From Ideonella paludis (GTDB taxonomy: Bacteria; Pseudomonadota; Gammaproteobacteria; Burkholderiales; Burkholderiaceae_C), in the NCBI RefSeq assembly GCF_018069865.1, contig NZ_JAGQDG010000002.1, forward strand, positions 62,001-126,000: a stretch of 64,000 nucleotides of DNA. The letters are read 5' to 3'. Position 1 is the first letter of the stretch, and each line of letters opens with the position of its first letter. The notes below the pieces were generated by a model. It ran no database searches. It worked only from the letters and a program-made list of their open reading frames with translations, and was not told where the DNA came from. This document shows, in pieces, positions 50,868 through 60,348 of the stretch. The translations under genes were made by a program, and so were the position numbers.

Positions 50868-52706
50868 ATGCTTGAAGTGACTGAACTGAAGGTCGAGTTG
50901 GATGCCGAGAGCGGCATCGTCAAGGCCATCGACGGAATGAACCTGACGCTGCAGCGCGGCGAAACGTTTGCGCTGGTGGGCGAGTCAGGCTGCGGCAAAA
51001 GCATGACGGCCTTGGCGCTGATGCGCCTGCTGCCAGAGAACGGCCACATCGTCGCCGGCGAGATTCGAGTCGATACCCAGGATGTGCTGGCCTTGCCAGA
51101 GACGGAGATGCGCTCTATCCGTGGCGGGCGCATCGGCATGATCTTCCAGGAACCCTCCACCAGCCTGAATCCCGTCATGCGCATTGGCGACCAGATGCGC
51201 GAGGCCATCGAGACCCACACGGAATTGCGTGGAGAGGCCGCGCGTGCCAAGGCCATCGATTGGCTGCGCAAGGTGGGCATCCCTGAGCCTGAGCGGCGTA
51301 TCGATGACTACCCCTTCCGCATGAGTGGTGGGCAAAAGCAACGCGTCATGATTGCCATGACCTTGGCGGCTGAGCCCGACTACATCGTGGCGGACGAGCC
51401 GACTACGGCGCTGGATGTGACCATCCAGGCGCAGGTCTTGGATTTGCTGAAGCAGTTGCAAGCCGAACATGGCCTGGGTTTGCTCTTGATCACCCACGAT
51501 TTGGCGGTCGTGTCGGGCATGGCACACCGCGTGGCGCTGATGTATGCGGGCCAAATCATTGAAGTGGCTTCCGCCAAGGAGTTCTTCAGCGCCCCCAAAC
51601 ACCCTTATGCCAAGGCCTTGCTCAAGGCGCTGCCCGACGCGGCACGCCGCTCTGAAATGCTGGCCGCCATTCCTGGCACAGTGCCTCCTCTGACCCAGAC
51701 CTTTACCGGCTGCCGATTTGCGCCGCGTTGCGAGCAGGCACAAAGCCAATGTCAAAACAATGTGCCTGAACTGTGGGTGCAAGGCACCACCGGCCGTGCA
51801 GTGCGGTGTTGGCTGCATGCTCCGCAGGCCCTGCCGGCCAAGGCCGTGGACTCAGTCCCAAACATTCAAAACATCAAGGCCACCCCTGAACGATCTAGCC
51901 AAGCCTTGCTTCAGGTCCAAAATCTGAGCGTTCGTTTCCCCATCAAGAAGGGTCTGTTGCATCGCACGGTCGGCCACTTCAATGCGGTTGATGGCGTCTC
52001 ATTTGATGTGCCGGCTGGCCGTACCTTGGCCTTGGTGGGCGAGTCGGGCTGCGGCAAGACAACCAGCGGCAAAGCCATCGTGCAACTGCTGCGTGGGCAA
52101 GCCAACATCGGTGGGCAAGCGCTGCTCGGTGGGCGCAACCTGTTTGACATGACGGGTGCAGAGCTGTTGGCCGCACGCCGCCAGATTCAAATCATCTTTC
52201 AAGATCCCTTTGCATCGCTGAACCCTCGGATGCGCGTCGCAGAAGTGTTGGAAGAGGGGATGGCAGCCCTGCTGCCCGATGTGGACGCGTCCGGTCGGCG
52301 ACAACGCATTGAGCAACTGGCTGATCAGGTTGGGCTGCGCCTGGACGCCCTCGATAGATACCCCCATGAGTTTTCGGGAGGGCAGCGGCAGCGAATTGCG
52401 ATTGCCCGCGCCTTGGCCGTGAATCCCAAACTCATCGTGTGCGACGAACCAACATCAGCCTTAGATGTTTCGGTGCAGGCGCAAATTCTGAATTTGCTGC
52501 GTGATTTGCAATCAGAGCTGGGCGTCTCCTACTTATTCATTACCCACAATATTGGTGTGGTGGAGTACATCGCGCACGATGTCGCTGTGATGCGGGCCGG
52601 GAAAGTCGTGGAGCAGGGTACCAGCGAGCAAGTCTTGGGCTCACCTCGCGAGGACTACACACGAAAGCTCATCGCCTCTGTCCCCCGATTGGTGACTTAC
52701 GCTTGA
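50868..52706 (+). CDS. ABC importer ATPase, two domains fused (OppDF/YejF-like)
   Basis: 612 residues from MLEVTELKVELDAESG, with RBS-like AAGGACA upstream. Both halves have Walker A (GESGCGKS at about 42 and GESGCGKT at about 390), signature loops (MSGGQKQR and FSGGQRQR) and Walker B (VADEPTTALD and VCDEPTSALD). A cysteine-containing oligopeptide-transporter C-terminal domain separates them (CRFAPRCEQAQSQC). The fused layout is seen in YejF and Dpp-type systems. Confidence 0.9.
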   Translation: MLEVTELKVELDAESGIVKAIDGMNLTLQRGETFALVGESGCGKSMTALALMRLLPENGHIVAGEIRVDTQDVLALPETEMRSIRGGRIGMIFQEPSTSLNPVMRIGDQMREAIETHTELRGEAARAKAIDWLRKVGIPEPERRIDDYPFRMSGGQKQRVMIAMTLAAEPDYIVADEPTTALDVTIQAQVLDLLKQLQAEHGLGLLLITHDLAVVSGMAHRVALMYAGQIIEVASAKEFFSAPKHPYAKALLKALPDAARRSEMLAAIPGTVPPLTQTFTGCRFAPRCEQAQSQCQNNVPELWVQGTTGRAVRCWLHAPQALPAKAVDSVPNIQNIKATPERSSQALLQVQNLSVRFPIKKGLLHRTVGHFNAVDGVSFDVPAGRTLALVGESGCGKTTSGKAIVQLLRGQANIGGQALLGGRNLFDMTGAELLAARRQIQIIFQDPFASLNPRMRVAEVLEEGMAALLPDVDASGRRQRIEQLADQVGLRLDALDRYPHEFSGGQRQRIAIARALAVNPKLIVCDEPTSALDVSVQAQILNLLRDLQSELGVSYLFITHNIGVVEYIAHDVAVMRAGKVVEQGTSEQVLGSPREDYTRKLIASVPRLVTYA

Positions 52707-53025
52707 TCTTGGGGCTGCTAGGCTTCGGTGTAGTGCCGGCGCGGCTATAAACGATTCCGCGCCAGGGCGGTTTTAGGCGCTTCCGTGGTGTTGCGGCACA
52801 CGATTTGCGAAACGGTTGCTGGCGATCAAAAACACCCCCCAAGAATGCGTTGTTGCTCCTATGTAACAACAGGGTTTCCCTCACGCAAAGCGGGGGTCAG
52901 GATCGAGCAGAATTCCATCAAGTTTTTGCAGACGAGCCTCGCCCAGCTCCACAAGGTTGGCACAAGGATTGCTGCAAAGCTGGGTTTATCAATCAACCTC
53001 TTTGTTTCTCAGGAGCGGATTCCAT
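52707..53025. other. 319-bp regulatory region of the TonB receptor
   Basis: It holds no gene. It contains the sigma-54 type promoter at 52957-52973 and, about 100 bases before it, an inverted repeat GTTGTT (52849-52854) / AACAAC (52865-52870) that could be an activator site. The leader from the expected transcription start to the ATG is about 42 bases. Confidence 0.6.
52957..52973 (+). promoter_or_regulatory. Sigma-54 (RpoN) type promoter of the TonB receptor
   Basis: TTGGCACAAGGATTGCT matches the sigma-54 consensus (TGGCAC, five bases, TTGC) without mismatch, with the GG and GC pairs 12 bases apart. It lies 53 bases before the receptor ATG. Such promoters need an enhancer-binding activator and often serve nitrogen or special nutrient control. 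Confidence 0.8.
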
Positions 53026-55527
53026 ATGTTCCAACGCACCAAACTTTGCACCAGCTTGCTCGTGGCCTTTAGTGGCACCGTTGCACTGACCAGCATGCCC
53101 GCGCACGCTCAGAACACCGAGCGCGTGGAAGTGACCGGCTCGCGCATCAAGCGTGCTGACTCTGAAGGCGCTCTGCCGGTGACAGTGATCACGCGCGAAC
53201 AGCTGCAAGGCAGTGGCGCGACATCCGTCGCTGAGTTTGTTCGCAACATCAGCTTTGCCGCAGCAGGCAATTTCCGTCCTCAGTCGGGTTCGTCCGCCCA
53301 GGCGTACGCAGCGCTGAACTTGCGTGGCCTTGGTGCCGATCGCACTTTGATTCTGCTGGATGGTCGTCGTCTGCCCAAGGCGCCTTTTGTGGGCAGCGCG
53401 GTGGACATGAACTCCATCCCCATGGCCATGGTTGAGCGCATTGAAGTGCTGACCGACGGCGCATCCGCCGTGTACGGCTCTGACGCAATGGCCGGTGTGG
53501 TCAACATCGTTACGCGCAAGGACTTCACTGGCATCGAATTGATGGCCGGTGCTGCTGACCCTGTGGTCAAGGGCGGCGATAAGAAAGAATTCCAGGCCAC
53601 CATCGGCTTGCAAGGTGAAAAGGGCGGCATCACAGCAGGTGCCAGCCGTTCTTCTCGCGGCATGATGTTCACGCGTGACCAGCCTTGGGGCGTAACGCAA
53701 GGCGTGTCTAGCTTCGGTAACAACTACCGCACCATCAACGACGCCGGTGTCCCCACCAGCGGTTTCTTGGCTGTTCCTGGCTTCGCTTGCAACAGCGGCG
53801 GCTTCTACAAGTCCGGCACACTTTGCGCCTATGACTTCAATTTGGTTGCAGCCAACGAAGCGCAGATCAGCAACTCGGCATTTTTTGCCAAGGGTCACTA
53901 CAAGATTGCAGATGATTGGGAAGGCTACCTGAACACTTGGGTATCCCGCGTGGAGAGCTTTGGCCGTTACGCCCCCGTGCCGGCCACTGTGACTATCGCC
54001 AAGGATAGCCCTAACAACCCGACCGGAGGCACCAGTGAAGTCCAGCTGCGTCACCGCTTCGCGGCGGCTGGTAATCGTGACACCTTCACTGACAACAACG
54101 TTTATGACGTGTTGATGGGGGTTCGCGGAAGCGCGTTCGGATTCGACATTGATGCAGGCGCTCGCCGCACTGAGTCAAAGTACAACGAAATTGGCCGCGG
54201 GTACATTGTTCGCCCGATCGCTGAGCAGTACATCAACGACGGCAGCTACAACATCAAGGACCCGTTCGGTGCTCCTGAAGAAGTGTTGAAGGGCATGACC
54301 GCCACCGTCGGCCGTGACGCTATCTTTAAGCAAACTGAGTTCTTTGCTAACGCATCGACCGAAGTGTTCAAGCTGCCTGGCGGTGCCGCCATGCTGGCTT
54401 TGGGTGCTGAGCTGCGCAAAGAAGAGTTCGCCGACATCTACGACTCACTGTCTGAAGCTGGTGTGATTGAAGGCTCCGCGGGTAACTCTTCGTTCGGTTC
54501 ACGCAAAGTAGGCTCAGCCACTGCTGAGCTGATCATGCCTGTGATCAAGGGCTTGGATGTCAGCCTGGCGGGTCGGTTCGAGAAGTACTCCGACTACGGC
54601 AATGACTTCGCTCCCAAGATGTCGGTGGCTTTCGCTCCGATGAAGGGGATGAAGCTGCGCGCCTCTGCAGGCACTGGCTTCCGAGCGCCTTCGTTGAACA
54701 TCCTGAACGCCAAAGAAACGTTCTCGGCCGAGTCGGTGAGTGACCCAGTGACTTGTCAGGTGTTCGCTGGTGGTGTGCCTTGCGCGGCCAATCAGTTGGT
54801 GCAAGTGGACACCTACACGATTGCGAACTCTTCTTTGAAGTCTGAAACCTCGAAGCAATTCAGCTTCGGTGGTTCATGGGACGCAACCGATTGGTTGAAT
54901 GTCACCGCCGATTATTGGAACATCAAGATCAAAAACGTCATCGGCCAGATCGGTGCGCAAGACTTGATCAACCGTAGCAACGGCTCTGACCCACGTGCAA
55001 TTCCTCCTGGTTTGGGCGTGGTACGCTCACCGATCGACGGCTCTATCATTCGTGTCAACAGCGGCTATGCCAACGAAGGCACGGATGACGTTGATGGCAT
55101 CGACGTGAAGCTGTTGGCCTCTTATAAGATTTCCGGCTGGGGCAGCCTGAAGCATGACTTCAGCTATAGCCATGTCCTGAACCGTAAGAACGACGGCGAT
55201 CAATTGGCGGGCCTTAACGGATTCCCCAAGGATCGCGCGACTCTGGCGAACACCTGGAACTACGGCGCCTTTGATGTGAACTGGGTTGTCAATTTCATTG
55301 GATCGCACGGCAGTGATGCGGACAGTGATTACGTCGGCGCCTACACGACCCATGACGTTCAAGTCAACTGGAACACCCCGCTGAAGGGTGGCAAGCTGAC
55401 TGTTGGCGTGATCAATCTGGCCGACAAGTACCCGGCTCTGATTCCTTACGATGGTCGTCCGTTCAACTACTATCTGTACGACTCCTACGGCCGTACGCCT
55501 TATGTTCGTTTCAGCTACAAGTTCTAA
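53026..55527 (+). CDS. TonB-dependent outer membrane receptor
   Basis: 833 residues from MFQRTKLCTSLLVAFSGTVALTSMPAHAQ, a clear signal peptide; RBS AGGAGC. The TonB box region is ERVEVTGSRIKR, followed by the plug domain (LPVTVITREQLQGSGATSVAEFVRNI ... LRGLGADRTLILLDGRRLP ... VERIEVLTDGASAVYGSDAMAGVVNIVTRKDF) and a 22-strand barrel ending in YVRFSYKF with terminal Phe. It imports a large ligand across the outer membrane using TonB energy. The ligand is unknown; the neighbouring peptide-type ABC importer suggests a peptide or siderophore-like compound. Confidence 0.93.
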   Translation: MFQRTKLCTSLLVAFSGTVALTSMPAHAQNTERVEVTGSRIKRADSEGALPVTVITREQLQGSGATSVAEFVRNISFAAAGNFRPQSGSSAQAYAALNLRGLGADRTLILLDGRRLPKAPFVGSAVDMNSIPMAMVERIEVLTDGASAVYGSDAMAGVVNIVTRKDFTGIELMAGAADPVVKGGDKKEFQATIGLQGEKGGITAGASRSSRGMMFTRDQPWGVTQGVSSFGNNYRTINDAGVPTSGFLAVPGFACNSGGFYKSGTLCAYDFNLVAANEAQISNSAFFAKGHYKIADDWEGYLNTWVSRVESFGRYAPVPATVTIAKDSPNNPTGGTSEVQLRHRFAAAGNRDTFTDNNVYDVLMGVRGSAFGFDIDAGARRTESKYNEIGRGYIVRPIAEQYINDGSYNIKDPFGAPEEVLKGMTATVGRDAIFKQTEFFANASTEVFKLPGGAAMLALGAELRKEEFADIYDSLSEAGVIEGSAGNSSFGSRKVGSATAELIMPVIKGLDVSLAGRFEKYSDYGNDFAPKMSVAFAPMKGMKLRASAGTGFRAPSLNILNAKETFSAESVSDPVTCQVFAGGVPCAANQLVQVDTYTIANSSLKSETSKQFSFGGSWDATDWLNVTADYWNIKIKNVIGQIGAQDLINRSNGSDPRAIPPGLGVVRSPIDGSIIRVNSGYANEGTDDVDGIDVKLLASYKISGWGSLKHDFSYSHVLNRKNDGDQLAGLNGFPKDRATLANTWNYGAFDVNWVVNFIGSHGSDADSDYVGAYTTHDVQVNWNTPLKGGKLTVGVINLADKYPALIPYDGRPFNYYLYDSYGRTPYVRFSYKF

Positions 55528-55565
55528 GCTGAACTGAATCAGGGTCCCATTGCGGGACTCTCCAC

Positions 55566-55594
55566 AAAGGAGGCCGATAGGCCTCCTTTTTTTT
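55566..55594 (+). terminator. Intrinsic terminator after the TonB receptor
   Basis: Stem AAAGGAGGCC (55566-55575), loop GATA, GGCCTCCTTT (55580-55589), with eight consecutive T at 55587-55594. It would reduce readthrough into the oxygenase gene, so that gene may be expressed at a lower level than the receptor. Confidence 0.9.
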
Positions 55595-55620
55595 GAGTAA
55601 CTCTGAGCAAGGAATCCCAA

Positions 55621-56916
55621 GTGTCATCAACAGAAGTGCACCGTCAGTTGGCTGAGGTCCAATCCATGATGGCCACAGGGCAGGTCCTCCAAGCCGAGTT
55701 AAGTTGCCTCAAATTGCTGGAGCGTGAAAGCAGCTGCATTCCTGCCTTGGTGGTGGTTGCACAATGTTCCACCGACCGAGAAGACCATGTCCGTGCGGCC
55801 GAGTATTGGGGGAAGGCGTTTCTGGCATCCGATGGCGATGAAGGTCTCTTGTTCCGCCAATGTTTAGCGCTTGCCAATTCGGGGGATTTCGATTCCGCTA
55901 GCGGCAAGTTACTGGCGTACTGGGGAACAACACAACGACTTGCACCGGATTCATGGCTATTGCTGGGTCACATCGAACAGCGCAGAGGACAACAGCTTAA
56001 AGCGTTGAAAGCCTGGTTTCGGGCCATTGATCAAGCCCAGCGCCAAGGCCGCTGGCTCAATGAACAAAGCACTGAGCCCGAGTTACTGCCCATGGTGCTT
56101 TCAGCCATGGATGAACTCCAGCATGGCAAACGACAGTGGTTGCTCGACCAACTCTCTGACTTGCGTCGTGAATATGGTTCGGACGGCTTGAAGCGAGTTG
56201 ATCGCGCACTGACCAACTATCTGGGTGAGAGCCAGGATGGGCCGCAAGACTTCCGCCAGAGACCTAAGTTTCTTTATATTCCCGGCTTGCCGGATTCACC
56301 CTATCACGATCCTTACTTGCAACCTTGGGCCGAACAACTGGCTGCCGCCTTCCCTGACATTCAGGAAGAAGCCATCGCTTTACTGAATAAGGAAGGTGTA
56401 TTCGAGAGTTTCCTGACGTTTGGGCCCGGGGCAGACCGCTCCGCCTATGTAGGAGGTGAGGGGGACAAGCCTTCGTGGGATGCTTTCTTTTTCTATCGCC
56501 GGGGCCGTCGCTTTGACGCCAATCACCTTCGTTGTCCCAAGACCAGTGCCTTGCTTGACAGCATTGAACTGTGTCGCATCAAGTCCCAGGCGCCAGAAGT
56601 CTGCTTTTCCGTGCTCGCCCCTGGGTCGCACATCAAACCACACTATGGCGTCACCAATAGCCGTTTGGTGCTGCATCTTCCTTTGCTTGTGCCGCAGGAC
56701 TGTGCGCTCAACGTCATTGACGCAGGAGCTCACGCATGGAAAGAAGGGCAGTTAATGATGTTTGACGATACTTTTCAGCACGAAGCATGGAACCGGTCGA
56801 ACTCAACACGCATCATTTTGTTGATGGACTGCTGGAACCCTCATCTCACAAACTTGGAAAAATCTGCAATCACGCGCTTGGTAGAGTCAATCTCAGATTT
56901 TGAGAGCGAGTATTAG
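55621..56916 (+). CDS. TPR protein with aspartyl/asparaginyl beta-hydroxylase domain
   Basis: 431 residues from a GTG start. The N-terminal half consists of TPR-like helices (AAEYWGKAFLAS, SGKLLAYWG, SWLLLGHIEQRRGQQLKALKAWFRAID). The C-terminal half is the Asp_Arg_Hydrox fold, with CFSVLAPGSHIKPHYGVTNSRLVLHLPL and LMMFDDTFQHEAWNRS supplying the two iron-binding histidines. Such enzymes use 2-oxoglutarate and oxygen to hydroxylate Asp or Asn in peptides. It follows the receptor gene and its terminator. Substrate unknown. Confidence 0.85.
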   Translation: MSSTEVHRQLAEVQSMMATGQVLQAELSCLKLLERESSCIPALVVVAQCSTDREDHVRAAEYWGKAFLASDGDEGLLFRQCLALANSGDFDSASGKLLAYWGTTQRLAPDSWLLLGHIEQRRGQQLKALKAWFRAIDQAQRQGRWLNEQSTEPELLPMVLSAMDELQHGKRQWLLDQLSDLRREYGSDGLKRVDRALTNYLGESQDGPQDFRQRPKFLYIPGLPDSPYHDPYLQPWAEQLAAAFPDIQEEAIALLNKEGVFESFLTFGPGADRSAYVGGEGDKPSWDAFFFYRRGRRFDANHLRCPKTSALLDSIELCRIKSQAPEVCFSVLAPGSHIKPHYGVTNSRLVLHLPLLVPQDCALNVIDAGAHAWKEGQLMMFDDTFQHEAWNRSNSTRIILLMDCWNPHLTNLEKSAITRLVESISDFESEY

Positions 56917-56970
56917 CGTCATCGCCGTAGCTGCTCCCTTCACGACAGGCTGCTTCCGTCCGATGGCTGC

Positions 56971-57948
56971 TTATTGCTGTATCCACCAGCCCAAAAGGTG
57001 ACCTCGATCCTCTATGGTGGAGATCGAAACATCAGTGCGCCCCAAATCTTGGATAAGCTGTACAAGCCTTTCAATGTCTGCCGCGTCCAGCGCATGAGAC
57101 AGCATGTCATTCAAGCGCAGTGCCGTGTCGGAGATCAATTCAGCAACCTTTTGAGCAGCGCGCTGTCCCGCCGCAGCCCCCTCTGTCGCCGACACCCTGA
57201 AGGCCTGCGTCATCCAGTTCTGAGCGTCCCATAGCAAGTCTGGGCAGCTTGAGGCGGCCGCCCGGGATTGCACTTGGCGGGTCAACGAATCATAGTCATA
57301 GCGGACCCTAGCCCAATCAGGACTTGAATTCAGTTCTTGGCGGCCTGCGATATGGCTGGTTAAGGCCATTGCAGTGCACATCTGGAATGCAGCCCTGAGC
57401 CAGCCGGAATTCTGAAGCCATGCTGCATGCTCCAATTCCACACGGGCTAAGGCAACCGGCCGCGACGCTTGGTGGTGCATGAGCAAACCCAAGCGCCCAC
57501 TGGGTCGCAATACTCTCACAGCCTCGGGGATTGCTAACGACAGGTCTGCATACTCGATGCCGAATTGACTCACGACAGCATCGAAGCAAGCATCGTCGAA
57601 CGGAAGTCGCGTGACGGAGACCGAGCCTGTGAAATCAACACGATCGCGTTGAGCTGGCCGCAAAGTGCCCAGCCAGGTCGGGCTCTCCGGGACGAGGTCT
57701 ACGCCATGACAATGTGCCTGAGCATCTTGATTGGAGGCCAAGAAACGACGCAGCAAGGCTCCACTGCCGCAGGCCAAGTCCAACACGGAGGCACCTTGCG
57801 GCAGGTCAGCAAACCATCGCGTCCAGTGCGCACTTGCAGGTGGTTCCCCCATGGATTGACCGAAGGAATCTTCGGCACCAGTGGCCCAGAGCCGCTGCCA
57901 GGCGCCGGCCTTTTCTGCGTCATTCATGTCAGGGCTCTGATCAATCAT
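56971..57948 (-). CDS. Class I SAM-dependent methyltransferase
   Basis: 325 residues. The SAM site is [18 protein letters not shown] (motif I) with VDLVPESP behind it, and [15 protein letters not shown] is motif IV-like. The C-terminal 150 residues are helical. Family resembles methyltransferase type 11. It overlaps the stop of the SDR gene upstream, so both are in one leftward operon; it converges on the oxygenase gene with 54 bases between. Substrate unknown. Confidence 0.8.
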   Translation of the reverse strand: MIDQSPDMNDAEKAGAWQRLWATGAEDSFGQSMGEPPASAHWTRWFADLPQGASVLDLACGSGALLRRFLASNQDAQAHCHGVDLVPESPTWLGTLRPAQRDRVDFTGSVSVTRLPFDDACFDAVVSQFGIEYADLSLAIPEAVRVLRPSGRLGLLMHHQASRPVALARVELEHAAWLQNSGWLRAAFQMCTAMALTSHIAGRQELNSSPDWARVRYDYDSLTRQVQSRAAASSCPDLLWDAQNWMTQAFRVSATEGAAAGQRAAQKVAELISDTALRLNDMLSHALDAADIERLVQLIQDLGRTDVSISTIEDRGHLLGWWIQQ

Positions 57949-58703
57949 CGCGGCGCCAACCTGATCGCTCCATCCAACCGAATCACCTCACCATTGAGCA
58001 TGTCGTTGGTGACGATTTGGTGGACCAGCTTGGCGTAGTCCTCAGGCTTGCCCAAGCGGGAAGGGAAGGGGACGCTTGCGGCCAGCGCGTCTTGCACTTC
58101 TTGAGGCATGCCAAACAGCATTGGCGTGCCAAAGATGCCGGGGGCGATGGTCATGTTGCGGATGCCGTTGCGGGCGAGGTCTCGCGCGATGGGCAAAGTC
58201 ATGCCCACCACGCCGCCTTTGGAGGCGGCATAGGCCGCTTGCCCGATCTGGCCGTCATAGGCGGCCACGCTGGCGGTGCTGATCATCACGCCGCGCTCAC
58301 CAGTGGCTTCGGGCTCGTTCTTGCACATGGCTTCAGCGGCCAAGCGGATCATGTTGAAAGAGCCGACCAAGTTCACCGTGATGACTTTGGCGAACACGTC
58401 CAGTGAATGCGCACCGTCTTTGCCCACGGTCTTGACGGCGGGCGCGATGCCGGCGCAGTTCACCAAGCCCATCAGCTTGCCCATGCTCAGCGCCTGGGCC
58501 ACCACAGCCCGGCCATCGGCTTCTTGGCTGACATCGCAACGCACAAAGGCGCCACCCAGCTCTGCGGCCAAGGCGCGGCCCTTTTCCTCTTGGAGGTCGG
58601 CAATCACCACTTTGCCGCCGTGAGCAGCCAGCATGCGTGCCGTGCCTTCACCCAAGCCCGAGGCGCCGCCCGTCACAATAAATACCTTGCCTGCGATGTC
58701 CAT
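57945..58703 (-). CDS. SDR-family oxidoreductase, 3-hydroxyacyl-CoA dehydrogenase-like
   Basis: 252 residues. Rossmann motif [23 protein letters not shown], catalytic Ser in [12 protein letters not shown] and YAASK. The pattern ([41 protein letters not shown]) is close to the HSD17B10-type 3-hydroxyacyl-CoA dehydrogenases used in fatty acid and branched-chain amino acid breakdown. A LiuR-like palindrome lies in front of it, which fits that role. Confidence 0.85.
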   Translation of the reverse strand: MDIAGKVFIVTGGASGLGEGTARMLAAHGGKVVIADLQEEKGRALAAELGGAFVRCDVSQEADGRAVVAQALSMGKLMGLVNCAGIAPAVKTVGKDGAHSLDVFAKVITVNLVGSFNMIRLAAEAMCKNEPEATGERGVMISTASVAAYDGQIGQAAYAASKGGVVGMTLPIARDLARNGIRNMTIAPGIFGTPMLFGMPQEVQDALAASVPFPSRLGKPEDYAKLVHQIVTNDMLNGEVIRLDGAIRLAPR

Positions 58704-58730
58704 GAAGTCTCCTGATGCGTCGAGTTGACG

Positions 58731-58746
58731 TTGACGTAAACGTCAA
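58731..58746. promoter_or_regulatory. LiuR-like operator palindrome before the SDR gene
   Basis: TTGACGTAAACGTCAA is a perfect dyad around a central AA, with the ACGT-N2-ACGT core of MerR-family LiuR sites that control branched-chain amino acid and fatty acid degradation in proteobacteria. It lies 28 bases before the SDR start codon. Part of the dyad repeats further toward the gene (TTGACG at 58725). The regulator identity is inferred. Confidence 0.55.
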
Positions 58747-58813
58747 TTGTGCAACAGGCAGGCCCCAAGCAAAAGGCCTCGCAAACGATGACGCTTGCGA
58801 GGCCTTAGCAGAC

Positions 58814-58903
58814 TGGCGGAGGGGGCGGGATTCGAACCCGCGGTGGGGATTAACCCACACACGCTTTCCAGGCGTGCGACTTAAACCGCTCATCCACCCC
58901 TCC
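58814..58903 (-). tRNA. tRNA-Ser (anticodon GGA)
   Basis: A complete 90-base class II tRNA on the minus strand. The acceptor stem pairs GGAGGGG with CCCCTCC, the encoded 3' end is GCCA, the T-loop reads GGTTCGAATC, a long variable arm is present, and the anticodon loop CTGGAAA gives GGA, reading UCC/UCU serine codons. Confidence 0.95.
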
Positions 58904-58947
58904 TGATGGGTGAAGCCTTGGATTCTAGCCTGCTTTCTTGATGCCTC

Positions 58948-59871
58948 TCACTTCTGAGTTGCAGAATTTGTCGATCGCATCAATGTCATCGCACTGCCCA
59001 CCAAGGCCGCCACCTCGGTCATGTTGCCCGGGACGATCATGGTGTTGTTTTTCTGGGCCAGCTGCGCATAGGCCTCAACCGCCTTTTCCGCCACCTTCAA
59101 CTGCACGGCTTGCTCACCGCCGGGCTGCTGAATGGCTGCGGCAATGACGCGGATGGCGGCAGCGGTGGCATCGGCCACTGTGGCAATTGCCGCCGCTTGA
59201 CCTTCGGCCTTGTTGATCTCGGCCTGTTTCTCGCCTTCTGAGCGAGCGATGGAAGACTCGCGCTCCCCCGTGGCGATGTTGATTTGCTCTTGCTTGCGGC
59301 CTTCAGAGGCCGCGATCAAAGCGCGCTTCTCGCGCTCGGCCGTGATCTGCTGCTGCATGGAGCGCAGAATCTCAGCGGGTGGCGTCAGATCCTTGATCTC
59401 ATAGCGCAACACCTTCACGCCCCAGTTCAAGGCAGCTTCGTCGAGAGCTGAGACCACCTGCGCATTGATGACTTCTCGCTCTTCAAAGGTCTTGTCCAGC
59501 TCCATGCGGCCGATGATGCTGCGCAAGGTGGTCTGGGCCAGTTGCGTGATGGCGATTTCATAATTGCTGGAGCCATAGCTGGCCCGCATCGGGTCAGTCA
59601 CCTGAAAGTACAAGATGCCGTCGACCTGCAGTTGCGTGTTGTCCTTGGTGATACAGATCTGGCTGGGCACATCCAGCGGAATTTCTTTGAGCGAATGTTT
59701 GTAGGCCACCTTGTCGATGAACGGCACCAAAAAGCTCAATCCAGGTGCCAGCGTGGTGTTGTACTTGCCGAGACGCTCTACCACCCAGGCGTTTTGGTGA
59801 GGAACGACTTTCACGGCGCGAATCACAAAAAACGCGGCGATGGCCAAGAGGATGAGTGCGATGAGTTCCAT
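58948..59871 (-). CDS. SPFH/band-7 membrane protein (paraslipin, QmcA-like)
   Basis: 307 residues. N-terminal anchor MELIALILLAIAAFFVIRAV, then the band-7 domain (VPHQNAWVVERLGKYNTTLAPGLSFLVPFIDKVAYKHSLKEIPLDVPSQICITKDN ... VDGILYFQVTDPMRASYG) and a long Ala/Glu coiled coil (ITAEREKRALIAASEGRKQEQINIATGERESSIARSEGEKQAEINKAEGQA). These proteins form membrane microdomain cages. An NfeD partner gene precedes it. Confidence 0.93.
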   Translation of the reverse strand: MELIALILLAIAAFFVIRAVKVVPHQNAWVVERLGKYNTTLAPGLSFLVPFIDKVAYKHSLKEIPLDVPSQICITKDNTQLQVDGILYFQVTDPMRASYGSSNYEIAITQLAQTTLRSIIGRMELDKTFEEREVINAQVVSALDEAALNWGVKVLRYEIKDLTPPAEILRSMQQQITAEREKRALIAASEGRKQEQINIATGERESSIARSEGEKQAEINKAEGQAAAIATVADATAAAIRVIAAAIQQPGGEQAVQLKVAEKAVEAYAQLAQKNNTMIVPGNMTEVAALVGSAMTLMRSTNSATQK

Positions 59872-59904
59872 GGTGCCTTAGTCTTTGAAGCGATTGAACA
59901 TGAT

Positions 59905-60348
59905 TCAAGCGTGGTCGGAAGCGGGCGCCAAGACCAGCACATTGCCTTCGACGGCCACGATCCGATGCGGCCCGCTGTGCGCGTCTGAGCCATCTGCCAC
60001 CCGCGCGGCCCAGGTTGCCCCCCGATAGCTGACACTGCAGCGGCCATCCTCTGACCACTGGCTCACGACGACACGGCCACCCAGATCTTGCTGCAGGTCT
60101 GGGTTGGTGCTCGGGTCCAAGGTGGTGGCTGTGCTCAGTTTGCGCTGGCGCCAGGCCAGCACGGCGCCACCGCCGACCAAAGCTGCCACCAAAAGCTGTG
60201 CTGACAAGCCTAGCCCTGCGTGCGCGGCCAAGGCGGCCCCCACCAGCCCCAAGGCCAACATCAGCAAATAGAAGGTGCCAGTGGCCAGCTCAGCCAGCAC
60301 CAAAAGGCCTGCGGCAGCCCACCACAGGGTTGCGGCACTCCACGCCAT
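59905..60348 (-). CDS. NfeD-family membrane protein
   Basis: 147 residues from MAWSAATLWWAAAG. Three to four hydrophobic segments (AATLWWAAAGLLVLAELATGTFYLLMLALGLVGAALAAHAGL) precede an OB-fold domain (GGRVVVSQWSEDGRCSVSYRGATWAARVAD ... RIVAVEGNVLVLAP). NfeD proteins act beside SPFH proteins, and this one is 33 bases upstream of it in the same leftward operon. Confidence 0.88.
   Translation of the reverse strand: MAWSAATLWWAAAGLLVLAELATGTFYLLMLALGLVGAALAAHAGLGLSAQLLVAALVGGGAVLAWRQRKLSTATTLDPSTNPDLQQDLGGRVVVSQWSEDGRCSVSYRGATWAARVADGSDAHSGPHRIVAVEGNVLVLAPASDHA

Noticed and set aside
49211-51280. Open frame of 689 codons on the minus strand opposite the ABC importer genes
   Set aside because: The plus strand encodes permease and ATPase with standard motifs; the minus translation is rich in His and Gln, as expected for a codon shadow.
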